Made by a program: the position numbers and the translations under genes. The notes under the pieces are model-generated. The model made no database searches and was not told the origin of the DNA. It saw nothing but the letters and a program-made list of their open reading frames with translations. Below, one piece after another: positions 1 through 11,989 of a stretch of DNA of 64,000 nucleotides (the stretch's first letter is position 1; each line of letters starts with the position of its first letter). Origin of the DNA: Diphasiastrum complanatum (Eukaryota > Streptophyta > Lycopodiopsida > Lycopodiales > Lycopodiaceae). The DNA lies in assembly GCA_029204225.1 (NCBI GenBank), contig CM055099.1, positions 52,943,157 through 53,007,156 of the forward strand, given 5' to 3'.

Positions 1-722
<722 letters not shown>

Positions 723-782
723 TAAACCAGCAGAGTTTTATTAGAAAAGAGAGAAGATACAATACAAAGGAAATGGCTTCCA

Positions 783-1750
783 TCAAGAATATAGTTTACA
801 TTTTTCATCTTGAAAATGGAGTTTGATGGTACATTCACCAATGATTTGGTGAGCACTATTGACACCTAGATAAACACACTTTTTGGTGACATTTGGTTGG
901 TATTGTAGGAACCATTCCATATGAAAAGTCATGTGCTGTGTAGCTCCAGCGTCTAGGTACCAAAAGTTGTCTTCATCCGCTTTTGCCATGAAGGCAAAAT
1001 GATCATCTTCAATCTTTAGAGCTTGTATTGCCTCTACGACATGCACTTATTGTTGATCACCAATCTTTTGTTGCTATCGCTTCTTAAATTTCAAGATTTT
1101 CAATCCTAAATATTATGGTTGGTCCTCTTGTTGTACATGTTGGCCTTGGAAGATGAAGGCTACTCCTACATTTGGTGGTTTTGATGGTTATTGTATTAAG
1201 TTTTCTTCTTCTTTTTCTTATGCTTCTTAAAACCTTTATTTAAAAATAAGATTTGATTGTTTGAATTGGTATTGGTTGTTGAGTCTCTCCTCCTTGCTTC
1301 TTATTGTAGCATCATCAGAATAACTCTTGAAAGGGCTATATCTACTTGTGTAAACACTATCATTACGCAACTTTCATATGAAGTTGCTAAACTTGATAGT
1401 ATTGTCATTACTGCATTTAAATCTTGGACATCAGACCCTATTGCAGCCATTTGTTCAAGCAAATTATTAAATTTTCTTAATAATCAATCAACAATTCATT
1501 TTGTAGCATATTTAATCAAGAACTGATTACGTAGAAACAACTTAGCTAAAACATCTATAACATCATAGAGAGTGTTTAGAATACCTCATACTTCTTTGGA
1601 AGTTTGGGCTTTGGAAACATGACCTAGCAATGAGTCTTGAATATTCAAAATCAGTAAGGCAAAGTCTTTGCTATCATTTACTTTCCATTTTATGAGTGCT
1701 TGCTAGGTTAGAGGTTTCCTTCTATGACTTTCCATAGTAGGACGACTTTC
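783..1750 (-). pseudogene. Ty1/copia gag-protease remnant
   Basis: Read on the minus strand, this is the first half of a copia polyprotein. The gag part (about 1745 to 1210) has the UBN2-type capsid pattern, including MTILSSLATSYES and a downstream lysine-rich stretch. The protease part (about 1046 to 783) carries WYLDAGATQHMT, where retroviral-type aspartic proteases have D-S/T-G. Several stops and frame changes interrupt it and no zinc knuckle is readable between the two parts, so it is dead. The gag resembles the one at 28,467-29,040 (MTLLSSLPSTYEN there), so both probably derive from one copia family. No LTR or primer-binding site was found next to it. Confidence 0.75.
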
Positions 1751-1988
1751 ATTTTGAAAACTAGTAGACGTTTGATATAGTCTGATGTTTAATACCAGTG
1801 TAAGGATTGTCACGACGGATCGTTGTAGTACTCGTGAAAGAAAAAGAGATCGCAAAAGAAATAGGAAAAACCAAAAAATAATTTTTTTCCCCAACATAGG
1901 TAAAGGTGTGGACAAAAGATATATCAAGGAATATTTTTGAGTGGAACATTCTAGAAATATTGAAAAGGAGCGTTCGTGTCACATAAGG

Positions 1989-2104
<116 letters not shown>

Positions 2105-2439
2105 CTGCGAAGAGCAGGCCGGTCAACTACGCATGGCCAGGGTTGGGATGGTTCGCCAGTTGGTGGCAGGGCGACGAATGTTTTTTTTATAGAGAAAAAC
2201 GTTCGCACGTGTGGATTAAATACTTGCACATGTGAGTGAATGTTTTTTTTTAATATTAAAAAATTAAATATGCTAAAGAATATTTAAAAATTAAAAAAAA
2301 TCAAAATATGAAGGCAAATGGTCAAAGTGAATAGTTTTTTTAAAATATTAAAAGTATCAAAAAATTAAAAACATTAAACAATTCAAAAAAAAATTATAGA
2401 TATGATAGCGAATCATTAGGCCTGAGGCAAGCATTTTTT

Positions 2440-3085
<646 letters not shown>

Positions 3086-4267
3086 TGGGGAAGGATTTGA
3101 TGCTTTAAAGTTTGGCTTCTTTGCAAAAAAATTTCGTGACCTTCTTTTTGAAGTTTTTGTTTATTAATAAAGAAAAAAATCCTCGCACGCCACCACCGGT
3201 GAGCCTTTGGCTTCAAACGAGTATTTCCAAGTTCAGGCCCCATGTTGGCGAGCCTTCAACCAACCGCCCCCGGTGCTTGAACTCTCTCCACGAACCTCGT
3301 TGACCTCTCTCCATGTGCCCACTTTAAAAAAAAAAAAATTCTAACGTCCCCACGTGCTCAGCTGCCCATTGCCCAAATAGTTTTTTTTTGGTTTCTTAAT
3401 TTTTTTTACGGTCCCAACATTTTGTTTTGAGCATTTGAATGGTGCAAGAAGTCACCGAAATTTTTTTTTGTCCGACAGTTCAATTTTTTTGTATGGTTCT
3501 TCCAAATTTCCCACGAGCACATGAACATTTCAAGGATTTCAATGTGTTATCCATTCCAACTTGTAAAAGCTTTATAAGGACCCCCCTTTCTAAGTTTCAA
3601 CTAATTCATTTCCCAATTTTTTTTATTAAACTTCCATAACTTTTTAGTGTGAGTTGGGATTCTTGTGCAATAAAAATGAAAAGTGATCAGAATGACGAGC
3701 CTCACACTAAGAAGTTGTTAAAATTATGATAATTATTACTTTTCAGTTTTTTTTTCAAGACCCCATTTTTCTTAGTCAAATTTCCTTGTATTTTATTTGC
3801 TTATTTTCAAATCCTCATATCGTCTTTGCCTAAGCTCAGAATTCAATGTTATAAAAAGCAAATATACTCAATTTTATACGACCTACAATCATTGTAGAAC
3901 TCTAATTAGCCCTTGTTAAGTATTATTTTAGTCTATATTGGGCCTTATTGGCTGGCCTATTATCCTTATTAATTACTCTGGAGAGCCTAAAGAGGGAACC
4001 ACTTTGTTCTTAAGGCTAATAGCTCCTTTTGAGCCTACAAAGCTTACAATGGATATTATATTGCCTTGAAAAGCATTGATGTACTAAAAGTACATGACAC
4101 TCCCCATAATTAAACATTTTTGTGCTAAAAAATGAAGACTCTTGTTTGATCAACTTGATCGCCTTGGTTAATAAGCAGTCGTGATTGAGGACGTGTCAAA
4201 AACTTATTGCATCACTACAGATCCAAAGCTGTTGAATTGAATCCATTTGTTAGCTTCAAACTGTAAT
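3086..4267. other. No recognisable gene; GC-richer patch at 3,180-3,330
   Basis: Short open frames only. A small GC-rich patch (3,180-3,330) rich in CCACC/GGTG has no family I recognise. The remainder is AT-rich with homopolymer T runs. Confidence 0.4.
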
Positions 4268-4672
4268 TCATATTCCCATGAAGGAAAAATAATGGTCGAA
4301 GAAGAGTTGATGAAGCACCATATTGCTTGATGACAACCAATCTGCATGGAATGGACAGAGTATGTCACCGCAATATCCTATATGTTGTTGCTCTAGAATG
4401 TAATCTAAATTTTCCTCCAAGAATGTTGTATCCATAGTTAATCTGAATACGTTCGAAACATTAGTCCAAGAAAATATAAGATCTCTAAGATACAACGAAA
4501 TTTTTTCATTGCTCCTAGTATCACTATTGAACACCTCATATTCTAATGAATCAATGTCAACAATTGAGAAATCTTCAGTAGCTTGGTCAACATTTGAAAA
4601 ATCTTCGGTAACTTTCAAATCAAATTGAGATGGTTCATAGGTCGGATCCTTAAGATACCCATACAATTCCAA
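4268..4672 (-). CDS. Hypothetical ORF, 134 codons
   Basis: Open minus-strand frame from an ATG at 4,672. The protein is acidic at its start (repeats around EDFSNVDQATEDFSIVD) and hydrophobic-aromatic toward the end (HQLFFDHYFSFMGI). It has CGDILCPFH, a loose Cys/His grouping. I recognise no family. It lies downstream of the Tyr/Asn/Ser-rich relic at 5,080-6,110 on the same strand but in a different frame, so it may be its last exon or a fragment of it. The even composition and 134-codon length suggest former coding sequence, but no splice sites were verified. Confidence 0.35.
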   Translation of the reverse strand: MELYGYLKDPTYEPSQFDLKVTEDFSNVDQATEDFSIVDIDSLEYEVFNSDTRSNEKISLYLRDLIFSWTNVSNVFRLTMDTTFLEENLDYILEQQHIGYCGDILCPFHADWLSSSNMVLHQLFFDHYFSFMGI

Positions 4673-5079
4673 ATCATGGAATATAAGTGTTGAATAGTCT
4701 TCACTCTAAAAGTGTGGTGAATGAGTTAATTCACTTTCTTTGAGCTAAACAACATCATTGACTAGTTGATTTATGATTGTTTTTTGTCCATTGGTCACGT
4801 TAAAGCTTTGATAAGGGTTTTGTCCTAGACTTTAATGGTTAGAGTGAAACTCAAAATGGTACTCACCCATGAACTGACCATCACTTGAAATGCCATGTTG
4901 GAAAACTGACTACTGTACGAGGTCACATACAACATCATCTTGCTTTTTGAATTGGTTAACACCATTAGTTTGACACTGCATGTTAGGTTCTTGATGTGCA
5001 TCGTGCATTTGCCTATGGACTAGTCCTGCATGTTGAACACCTTCATTAATGGTCCATGATTTTCTTTTGTTGAATCTTC

Positions 5080-6110
5080 AACTATTTTAACCTACTTTTC
5101 CTCATAACCAAGTTGCTCCAATTGTTGAAGATGACCGTTTGATTCATGAATTCTCTCTTGGTCATAAACCTATAGTTGGTTATGATTGCCACATAGAGTT
5201 GCAACTTGACTATTGTTTGATTGACTCCCATGGTTACCGCATGTATTATAAGTTGACTCGTCCAATTGACCAATAGTTGTACTTGGAATTTGTTCTGTCA
5301 ATTGACCATCTTTCGCTAAACAATATCATTTCCATGATCAGAGTCTGCATCTTCAAATGAAAAAACATGGTCTTTTGTATCTTGGTTAAATCTTTTGTCA
5401 TCTTCAACTATTCTTTAATGTTGATTTTTGACTCCACCTGAAAGTAGTATAGACGACAAATTTTTCGAAGATTGTTGTGCTTTAACTTCTTGCATGCATG
5501 AACAATCTTCCGAGGATGTTGATGAAGAATTATCAGAATAACTTGACCCTTCCTTTTCTTGTGTTCCTGGATTAGCAACTTTTCTCAATTGAACTATAGG
5601 CGTTTTGTCCTAATTCTTCAATTTATGTAACTACATAATCATATTTCTGATATCTAACAATTGACATATCTCCAAAGTGCACCCTAGTGGTGTTAAGCGT
5701 TCTGTCACAGCTTCACGTTGACCCTTGTTCAATTCTACGAACATGAGATCTTATGTCAGATAAGGACATTATCCAAGTCTTCTGATATATATCCTTAGAT
5801 AGACAAGCTCTTGATGAGATTTTGATTGACATGAATTTAGCTCATTGTGACTATCACTGCTATAACTGCCACCACTTGGATTATGTTGACTCATTTGGTA
5901 AGCTTGTTGATCATCATAATCATCAAAATGCTTTTCGCTTTGTTCCATACAGTCCCCATATGACACATGTTGTCTGCACCGACTGGATTTGCCATTATTG
6001 TGCTCATAATATTGATGTTCATAGTCATAGTTAGATTGATCCTTGTATTTAGAGTCATTGTCATATACATACTCAAAACAGGATCAACATCCATATTGAG
6101 AATCAAAGGA
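5080..6110 (-). pseudogene. Decayed low-complexity protein gene
   Basis: A single minus-strand frame can be followed from about 6,100 to 5,400, and again in the open stretch 5,273-5,082, through several stops. The first part is rich in Tyr, Asn, Ser, Asp, Gln and His (for example MSYGDCMEQSEKHFDDYDDQ). A more structured part follows with VTERLTPLGCTLEICQLLDI, then a Ser-rich acidic tail (SSYSDNSSSTSSEDC). Low-complexity regions of this kind occur in plant regulatory proteins and in some transposon-encoded proteins. I cannot assign it. At least five stops make it a pseudogene unless introns explain some of them. Confidence 0.35.
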
Positions 6111-6589
6111 CCTATAGATTATGGGTACATTGAGCTAAAGTTTATACGCAATGGAGTTTATGCACAGTGGAAAAAAATTGCGAAATTCACTTTTTGCAAG
6201 GAAACATGCTCTTGACAATTTTTTCCACCCACTTAAAACTCAGAGCTCTACGATGAGTGAAAAAGAAAATGGCAAAAACTTGTAGGTCATATGGAATTGA
6301 ACACTTTTGCTTATTAAAGCATTGAATTCTGAGCTTTTGAAATCAACTAATGAGAACATGTAAAATCTGACTTAAGGAAAAGGGTTCTAAAAAAATAAAT
6401 TGAAAAGTAGTAATACAAGATTTTGACAACTGCTTAATGTCAGTCTTGTCGTTTTGATTACTTTTTGTTTTTAATGCAATGGAATCCGAGCTCAAACAAG
6501 AAAGTTATAGTAGTTCAAAGAATAGTAACGAAAAGAGATTTACGTAACTTAGAAATAAGGGTCCAATTTTTTTTTTACAAAAGGATTTT

Positions 6590-7236
6590 GACAGTGTTTT
6601 GGAATCGTTGAAGAGTCTTGTCAATCCTCCTGCAGGTATAAAACCTATTGACTCTAAATGGATCTTCAAGCTAAAGCTTAAGCCATATGGATCAATATCC
6701 AAATAGAAAGCTCAATTAGTGGTTAAAGGATTACTCATTTTAGTCACCTATTCAGATTCAAATTGGGCAGGAGACGTGGATACAAGAAAATCCACATCAA
6801 GTTATATTGTTTCCTTGCAGGAGGACTCATTTCATGGAAAAACAGAAAGCGGAAATTCATTTCGTTGTCCTCTATAGAATCCGAATATGTTGCAGTTACA
6901 TCAGCAGTGAAGGAGATAATATGGCTAAGAAGGCTACTACAGGATCTGCAATTCCCATAGGTCAGTCCAACAATACTCCAGTGCGACAATCAGAGCTGCA
7001 TAGCTCTATCTTTGAACCCACGTACGTACTCATACTAGAACTAAACACATTGAAGTTCAGTTCCATTTTCTTAGAGAGAAAGTTCAGAATAAAGATGTTG
7101 TGCTAAGTTACTGTTATACAGACAATATGTTGGCTAATATTTTGACAAAGCCATTGTTTAGAGATAAACATTCTACCTTAGTAGATATGATAAATCTCAA
7201 TTGCAGTTCAGATTCATAGCAATAAGCTTAAGGGTG
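6590..7236 (+). pseudogene. Ty1/copia RT-RNase H remnant
   Basis: About 6,620-6,735 encodes the start of a copia reverse transcriptase (PIDSKWIFKLKLKPYGSISK, then AQLVVKGLL). It jumps directly to RNase H at about 6,745 (TYSDSNWAGDVDTRKSTSSY, FISLSSIESEYVA, then KHIEVQFHFLREKV and NILTKPLF). The catalytic YVDD part of RT is missing, so an internal deletion of several hundred codons has occurred. Frame changes lie near 6,810 and 6,960. The end of the frame runs into a purine tract and a probable 3' LTR. Confidence 0.85.
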
Positions 7237-7440
7237 AGTGTTGGAATTTAATCTAACTCCTACTCATCCCAACAGCCTTCCTTCCTTCTCTCAATTTTAC
7301 TCTTTCAAATGAAACCTGTAGAAAATGAACGATTTTTCAACAGTCTTCTTATTTTAATTGTTTGTCACAATAGTTTGCATTTTTCTTCGCAATTTCGGAC
7401 AGGCGAATGTTAAAATTGGCAAAAGCTAACTTCTATAAAC
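7228..7440 (+). mobile_element. Polypurine tract and probable 3' LTR start
   Basis: AAGCTTAAGGGTGAG precedes TGTTGGAATTTAATC at 7,239, the usual arrangement of a plus-strand primer tract followed by the TG start of an LTR. It follows the RNase H frame at the expected distance. The right end of the LTR was not found because the sequence passes into a leader-like region. Confidence 0.5.
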
Positions 7441-8868
7441 CAAAGATTAAGGAGTGATTTGCAAGGGGAGTGATTGGAATCCATTATACCTTCATTCTAG
7501 ATTTGTTCAAGAGTGAAAGGGCCGAGTCTAGAAGCATCTAAATGATAGAAGACACTCTTGGATCAGTCCTCCAAGTGAAATCTTAGTGAATTTCTAAAGC
7601 ACAAACACTCATAAAGGCAAAATCTACCTATACAAGGTGATAAGAATTGTTGGCAAGTACTAGGAGAAAAATTTGAGATCCAAGTCACATTGTTCACCCC
7701 TACTCAAGTGTGTGAGTGTGTTTTTTGGCTTGAATTAAAGTCATAAAGGTGAGTGAGGCATATGTGTTGTGGTTGATCCAAAATTGTCAAGAGATCCTTC
7801 CTTTGTAGAGGGCAAGAACTAGTAACTCAATTCTTGACTTTGGTGGAAAAATTGTCTTCTTCATTGTGATCAAATCTTGCTAAGTGGCATTAGCTCTTTG
7901 TAAGAAAATATCTTAGTGAGAGAAGTATCACATTTTTGAAACTTTGAATTTCATTCCAACTCTAAAGAGGTAGAGCCATTGGTACTTGGTGGAGTCCAAT
8001 AGGGGTGAATGAATTCAATTTTTTGAGCAAAATTTTGACATTATATGTATGAAACTCAAATAAGTTCTATTCAACTTTCTTTGTGAGAGTGTGAGGGTCA
8101 AGTTGTGATCCCATTGGGAGTCTAGAACATGGAGGAGTCCATATTTGAGTGTTCATGCATGGTTGGGATCTTTGTGAATCTCTAGATGTCTAAATTTTAA
8201 GCTTGGTGAAAAATTATTGACGTAGATTGTTATCAAACCATTTCATGTCCATTCCAAATCTCAAGAGTGAGATTCTTCGGGTCAAGAGGGATTCCAAAAG
8301 GGGTGATTGGATCTGATCTTTGTGTGTTTGAATCAAATATACATGTCAAGTTTTTGTGATCTAGTGTAGATCCTTTTTTGTGAAAATTAGTGGTTTAATT
8401 TGTTGTCAAATCAAATCAAATTCAATCCAAATCTCAAGAGTGAGATTATTTGTGTCAAGAGTGAATCCGAAAGGAGTGACTAAGTTTGATTTTCAAGTAT
8501 TTGAAACAAAACTCATACTTTGTTCAAGAATCTCAAAAGTTGAGAGAACTAGTCAAGAGAAAAGGAAAATCTAGGTGTCAAATCTTTTCAAATCCATTCC
8601 AACTCTCAAGAGGAAGATTCATTGGTATTTGTTGAGTCCAATAGGGGTGTTTGGATCTGATTTTTGTGATTTGATAGAGTGCTTTTGTCTTAGTGATCAA
8701 AACAAAGATTAGTTTCCAATTGACTAGGTTGAAAGAGATATGATTCAAAATTTGTGGTCTAGATCTTGTGTAGATCCTTCTAGATTGTTGAATGTGTTCA
8801 AATCTAGTTTCTTGAGAGTCACAAATTACATTTTGAAAAGTCATATCACTAGGTTTTACTTCCTCATC
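7440..8868 (+). repeat. Retroelement leader with about 165-bp tandem repeats
   Basis: The opening (AAGGAGTGATTTGCAAG, then CATTCTAGATT and TTCA.GAGTGA) matches the leader of the copia element at about 41,010-41,080. Further on, a unit recurs near 7,945, 8,245, 8,410 and 8,580 with the pattern ATTCCAANTCTCAAGAG, GAGATT, then AAAGGGGTGATTGGATCTGA. The spacing is about 165 bp, or twice that. The gag start follows at 8,869, so this is most likely an expanded 5' untranslated leader. Confidence 0.6.
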
Positions 8869-9345
8869 ATGGCATCAATAGGTGGCAACCTATTGGAGGC
8901 AAGTAAGGATCCTAAATGCAACCTTTGTGGCAAGAGAAATCATTTTGTCTCAGGATGCTACAAAATGAAGACCAATCCATCCAAGGAGAACCAAAGCAAG
9001 GGGGCCGAGGTGAAGGATGGAGTTTCAATTTCAAAGTGCAAAGGAAAGAAGGATAAATCCAAGGAAAGGTGTTTCCTTTGTGGAAAGATGCATGAGGCTT
9101 GGAGTCTCACAAGGACTTACAAGATTTGTCTTCAAAAGTCCATCATCACACATTTCAAACCTTTAGAAGTTTTTCGTTTGGAGGTGCATTGTTTGGTTCA
9201 AGATGCAAAGATAAATGTCACTTTCATAGGTACAACCTATATGACTCATCTAAATGATAAATGCATTTATTTCACACGTGGGAACACGCTCCACACATGT
9301 CTAATGATGATATGTACTACTCATAATGGTATTTATAAGATTTGA
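8869..9345 (+). pseudogene. Copia gag remnant with zinc knuckle
   Basis: The ATG at 8,869 follows the leader region and gives MASIGGNLLEASKD, matching the gag start of the element at 41,176 (MAMGGFLLEASER). After this N-terminus the frame jumps to CNLCGKRNHFVSGCYK, a CX2CX4HX4C knuckle. A second, broken knuckle follows (CFLCGKMHEAW). The capsid core is missing, so an internal deletion joined the N-terminus to the nucleocapsid. The remaining 100 codons are basic and then unrecognisable. The open frame extends upstream of this ATG, but only this start lines up with the relative. Confidence 0.65.
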
Positions 9346-9383
9346 TCAAGTTAGCTTTTGCCAATTTTAACAGTTACAACTAG

Positions 9384-9548
9384 GTCAAAATTGCACCGGC
9401 AGATCGGCACAAAACAACTTTTGCAACAGAATGGGGCACCTATGCTTACAAAGTAATGTCGTTTGGACTTTGTAATGCACCAAGTTCATTCCAAAGAGTA
9501 ATGCAATTTTCTTTTAAAGATTATCTACAGAAATTTCTTGAAAAATGA
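9384..9548 (+). pseudogene. Ty3/gypsy reverse transcriptase fragment
   Basis: About 50 codons in one frame read KTTFATEWGTYAYKVMSFGL followed by CNAPSSFQRVM. This is the RT block of Ty3/gypsy elements where F-x-T-x-W-G is followed by MPFGL-x-NAP. Nothing of the flanking RT, RNase H or integrase remains. Confidence 0.85.
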
Positions 9549-9884
9549 GAAAAGACCGATGAGCAAAAGTCAGAAATGTCATCAGATCAGAAAGTAGTCA
9601 GATCTTTATAGAAAAATGACTTGAAAAATTATTTTTTTAATCATTTTTTGCACAAAATGTGTTAGAATTGTTCGTCGAGTTTTCAGAAGCAAGATCTACC
9701 TCAGATATACCCATATTGAGTTGGGCGAATATTCTTTTCACCGGTTACTACATGTTTCTGAGTTAGGCGAATGATCAGCAATAGGCCATTTTGGGAACCT
9801 TCGCCGAGCACCTTACTCTCCTCAGAAACCTTCACCGACATGCTAGATGGACCCCTTCGTCTTGCCCCTTGGTTCTTCTCCCTT

Positions 9885-10015
9885 AACCCTTAACCCTTGG
9901 TCCTTAATCCTTGTCCTTTAATCCTTGGCCCTTATAGCCCTTGACCTTGACCCTTGATGCTTCGCTCTTATCTCGTATCCCTTAGCCCTCGATCCCTAAC
10001 CCTTGGCCCTCAATG
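9885..10015 (-). repeat. Short telomere-like array (C-rich strand)
   Basis: Degenerate 7-mers of the type CCCTTAA, CCCTTGG and TCCTTAA. Read on the minus strand they give AAGGGTTAAGGACCAAGG, the same variant units as the end of the large array at 11,880-11,985. Confidence 0.75.
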
Positions 10016-10470
10016 TTAGAGTTAGGAGAGCTTCTTTTGTGGGTAAAGACCTCGTGGTTGAGGCAAATGCTTTCATTCATTCCACCTTTGGTCTCAAAGA
10101 GGATGTCATATCTGATGCTTGGGTGGGTAAGCTCCAATCCACCACAGTGTTTATGCGTTTCAAGGATGCTTTGCTTCATCAAAAGGTTCTACGTAAAAGA
10201 GGTTGCTTGAAGGGATCTACTATTTTTATGAATGAAGATTTGACGCCCATTCAATGGCTGTCACCATCTCAACTCTCCCCTCCTTGTTGTTGCTGTCATA
10301 GCTTCCCCTCCCTTCGGTGCTACTATGTCATCCCCCGCTGGTGCCACCTCATCCCCTTCCCACCTTGCGGCTGCCACCGTTTCAACTCCCCTCCCCTTCG
10401 ATGTTGTTGTCACAACTTCCCCCCACCCCGCTGCTACTAATGACACCTCCATCCTCACTACTGTTGTAAT
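10003..10470 (+). pseudogene. LINE ORF1-like fragment
   Basis: The first 85 codons read as a small alpha/beta-type domain ending VFMRFKDALLHQKVLRKRG, KGSTIFMNEDLTP. The KVLR...LKG...IFxNEDLT pattern is one I associate with non-LTR retrotransposon ORF1 or endonuclease-proximal proteins. A Pro/Thr/Ala/Ser-rich low-complexity stretch follows in a shifted frame. LINE endonuclease remains lie 5 kb away (14,830-15,300), which fits a LINE family in this region. The assignment is by pattern only. Confidence 0.4.
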
Positions 10471-10539
10471 CTAAATGGCAGCTAAGATTCAAACATTGAC
10501 ACTGTCTCAATTAATTTTGGACTTTCTAAAAAGTTTCGA

Positions 10540-10860
10540 ACTGTTTTTGGGATGTGGCAGCTCCAACCGCCGTGGCTGGTGGAGCCTTCCGAAAAAAAAA
10601 AACGATTTCCTAAAAAAATAATTTATTTTTTCTCTTCTTTTTATTTTTATATATTTTTTAATATGGGAGGCTTCTCTCATCACGGCGGGTGGACACCTCC
10701 CACATACCTTTAACATATATATCATAATATATACAACAATTTGTGTATATGCATGAGGTGAGAGGATTTATGGGGGTGTGCACCCATACATCCTCTTTTG
10801 ACACACTTTGTAATTGTAAGTTTCTTTTTGTATGGGGAGGGTGCATCCTCCCAAGATTCA
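10540..10860. repeat. Hairpin-forming segment next to telomere-like array
   Basis: Short inverted repeats follow one another: CTCCAACCGCCGTGGCTGG with GTGGAG (about 10,560), GGGTGTGCACCC (about 10,779) and GGGAGG-GTGCAT-CCTCCC (about 10,838). They resemble the hairpins at 29,168, 29,315, 29,689 and 31,060 and sit in similar T-rich flanks. Confidence 0.45.
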
Positions 10861-10861
10861 A

Positions 10862-11985
10862 AATTTAGGGGTAAGTGCCTAGGGTTTCGGGTTTAATATT
10901 TAGGATTTAGGGTTTAGGATTTAGAGTTTAGGGTTTAGATTTTAAGATTTAGGATTTAGGGTTCAGGGTTTAGGACTTAAGATTTAGGGCTAAGAGCTTA
11001 GGGCTTAGAATTTAGGGTTTAGGGCTAAGGGCTAAGGGTTTAGGGTTTATGGCTAGGTTGGGATTTAGCATTTAGGATTTAGGATTTAGGGCTAACGGCT
11101 TAGGGTTTAGGATTTAGGATCTAGGATTTAGGATTTAGTATTTAAATTTTAGGGCTAAGGGCCTAGGGTTTAGGGTTTATTGTTTAGGGTTTAGGGTTTA
11201 GGGTTTAGGATTTAGGGTTTAAGATCTAGGGCCTAGGTCTTAGGGTTTAAGATTTAGGGCTAAGAGCATATGGCTTAGGATCTAAGATTTAGGATTTAGG
11301 ATTTAGGGCTAAGAGCTTAGGGTTTTTGGATTTAGGATTTAGGATTTAGTGTTAAGGGTTTAGGTTTAGGGTTTAGGGAGAAAAATTTAGGATTTAGGGT
11401 TAAGAGTTTAGGGCTAGGGGCTTTGGGTTTAGGGCTAAGGGTTAAGGGTTAAGGATTAAGGATTTAGGATTTAGGGTTTAGAATTTAGAATTTTGGGCTA
11501 GGAGCCTAGGGTATAGAATTTAGAATTTAGGGTTTATATTTTAAATTTTAGGGTTTAGGATTTAGGGTTAGGTCTTTAGGCTTTAGGATTTAGGGCTAAG
11601 TGCTTAGGCCTTAGGGTGTAGGATTTAGGGTCTAGGGCCAAGGTCTTAGGATTTAGGGTTTAGGATTTAGGGCTTATGGTTTCAGGCTTAGGGTTTGGGG
11701 CTTAGGGCATAGGGCTAAGGGCTTACGATTTAGGATTTAGGATTTAGGATTTAGGGTTTAGGTTTTAGGGTTTAGGGCTAAGGGCTTAGGGCTTAGAGTT
11801 TAGGGTTTAGGGCCAAGGGCTTAGGATTTAGGATTTAGTGTTTAGGGTTCAAGATTTATGGTTAAGGGCCAAGGGTTTAGGGTGTAGGATTTAGGGCTAA
11901 GGGTTAAAGGACAAGGGTTAAGGACCAAGGATTAAGGGTTAAGGGCCAAGGGCAAAGCACTAAGGGACAATGGTGAAAGGCCAAG
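10862..11985 (+). repeat. Degenerate telomere-type TTTAGGG array, 1.1 kb
   Basis: More than 1 kb of mostly 7-bp units derived from the plant telomere repeat. Units include TTTAGGG, TTTAGGA, CTAAGGG, TTAAGGG and CCAAGGG. It begins with GGTTTCGGGTTTAATATTTAGG and becomes richer in CCAAGGG/TTAAGGG toward its right end. It is internal and mutated, so it is an interstitial telomeric repeat rather than a chromosome end. The array is cut at about 11,985 by a copia fragment and a short piece resumes at 14,545. Confidence 0.93.
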
Positions 11986-11989
11986 GGTC

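Noticed and set aside
3112-3303. Small GC-rich gene at 3.1-3.3 kb
   Set aside because: No motif, no splice or promoter context, and the frame is short. Composition alone is not enough.
10003-10440. Intact 145-codon host gene
   Set aside because: After about 85 codons the frame turns into Cys/Pro-rich low-complexity translation with a better Ala/Thr/Pro-rich alternative in another frame, so it is a relic.
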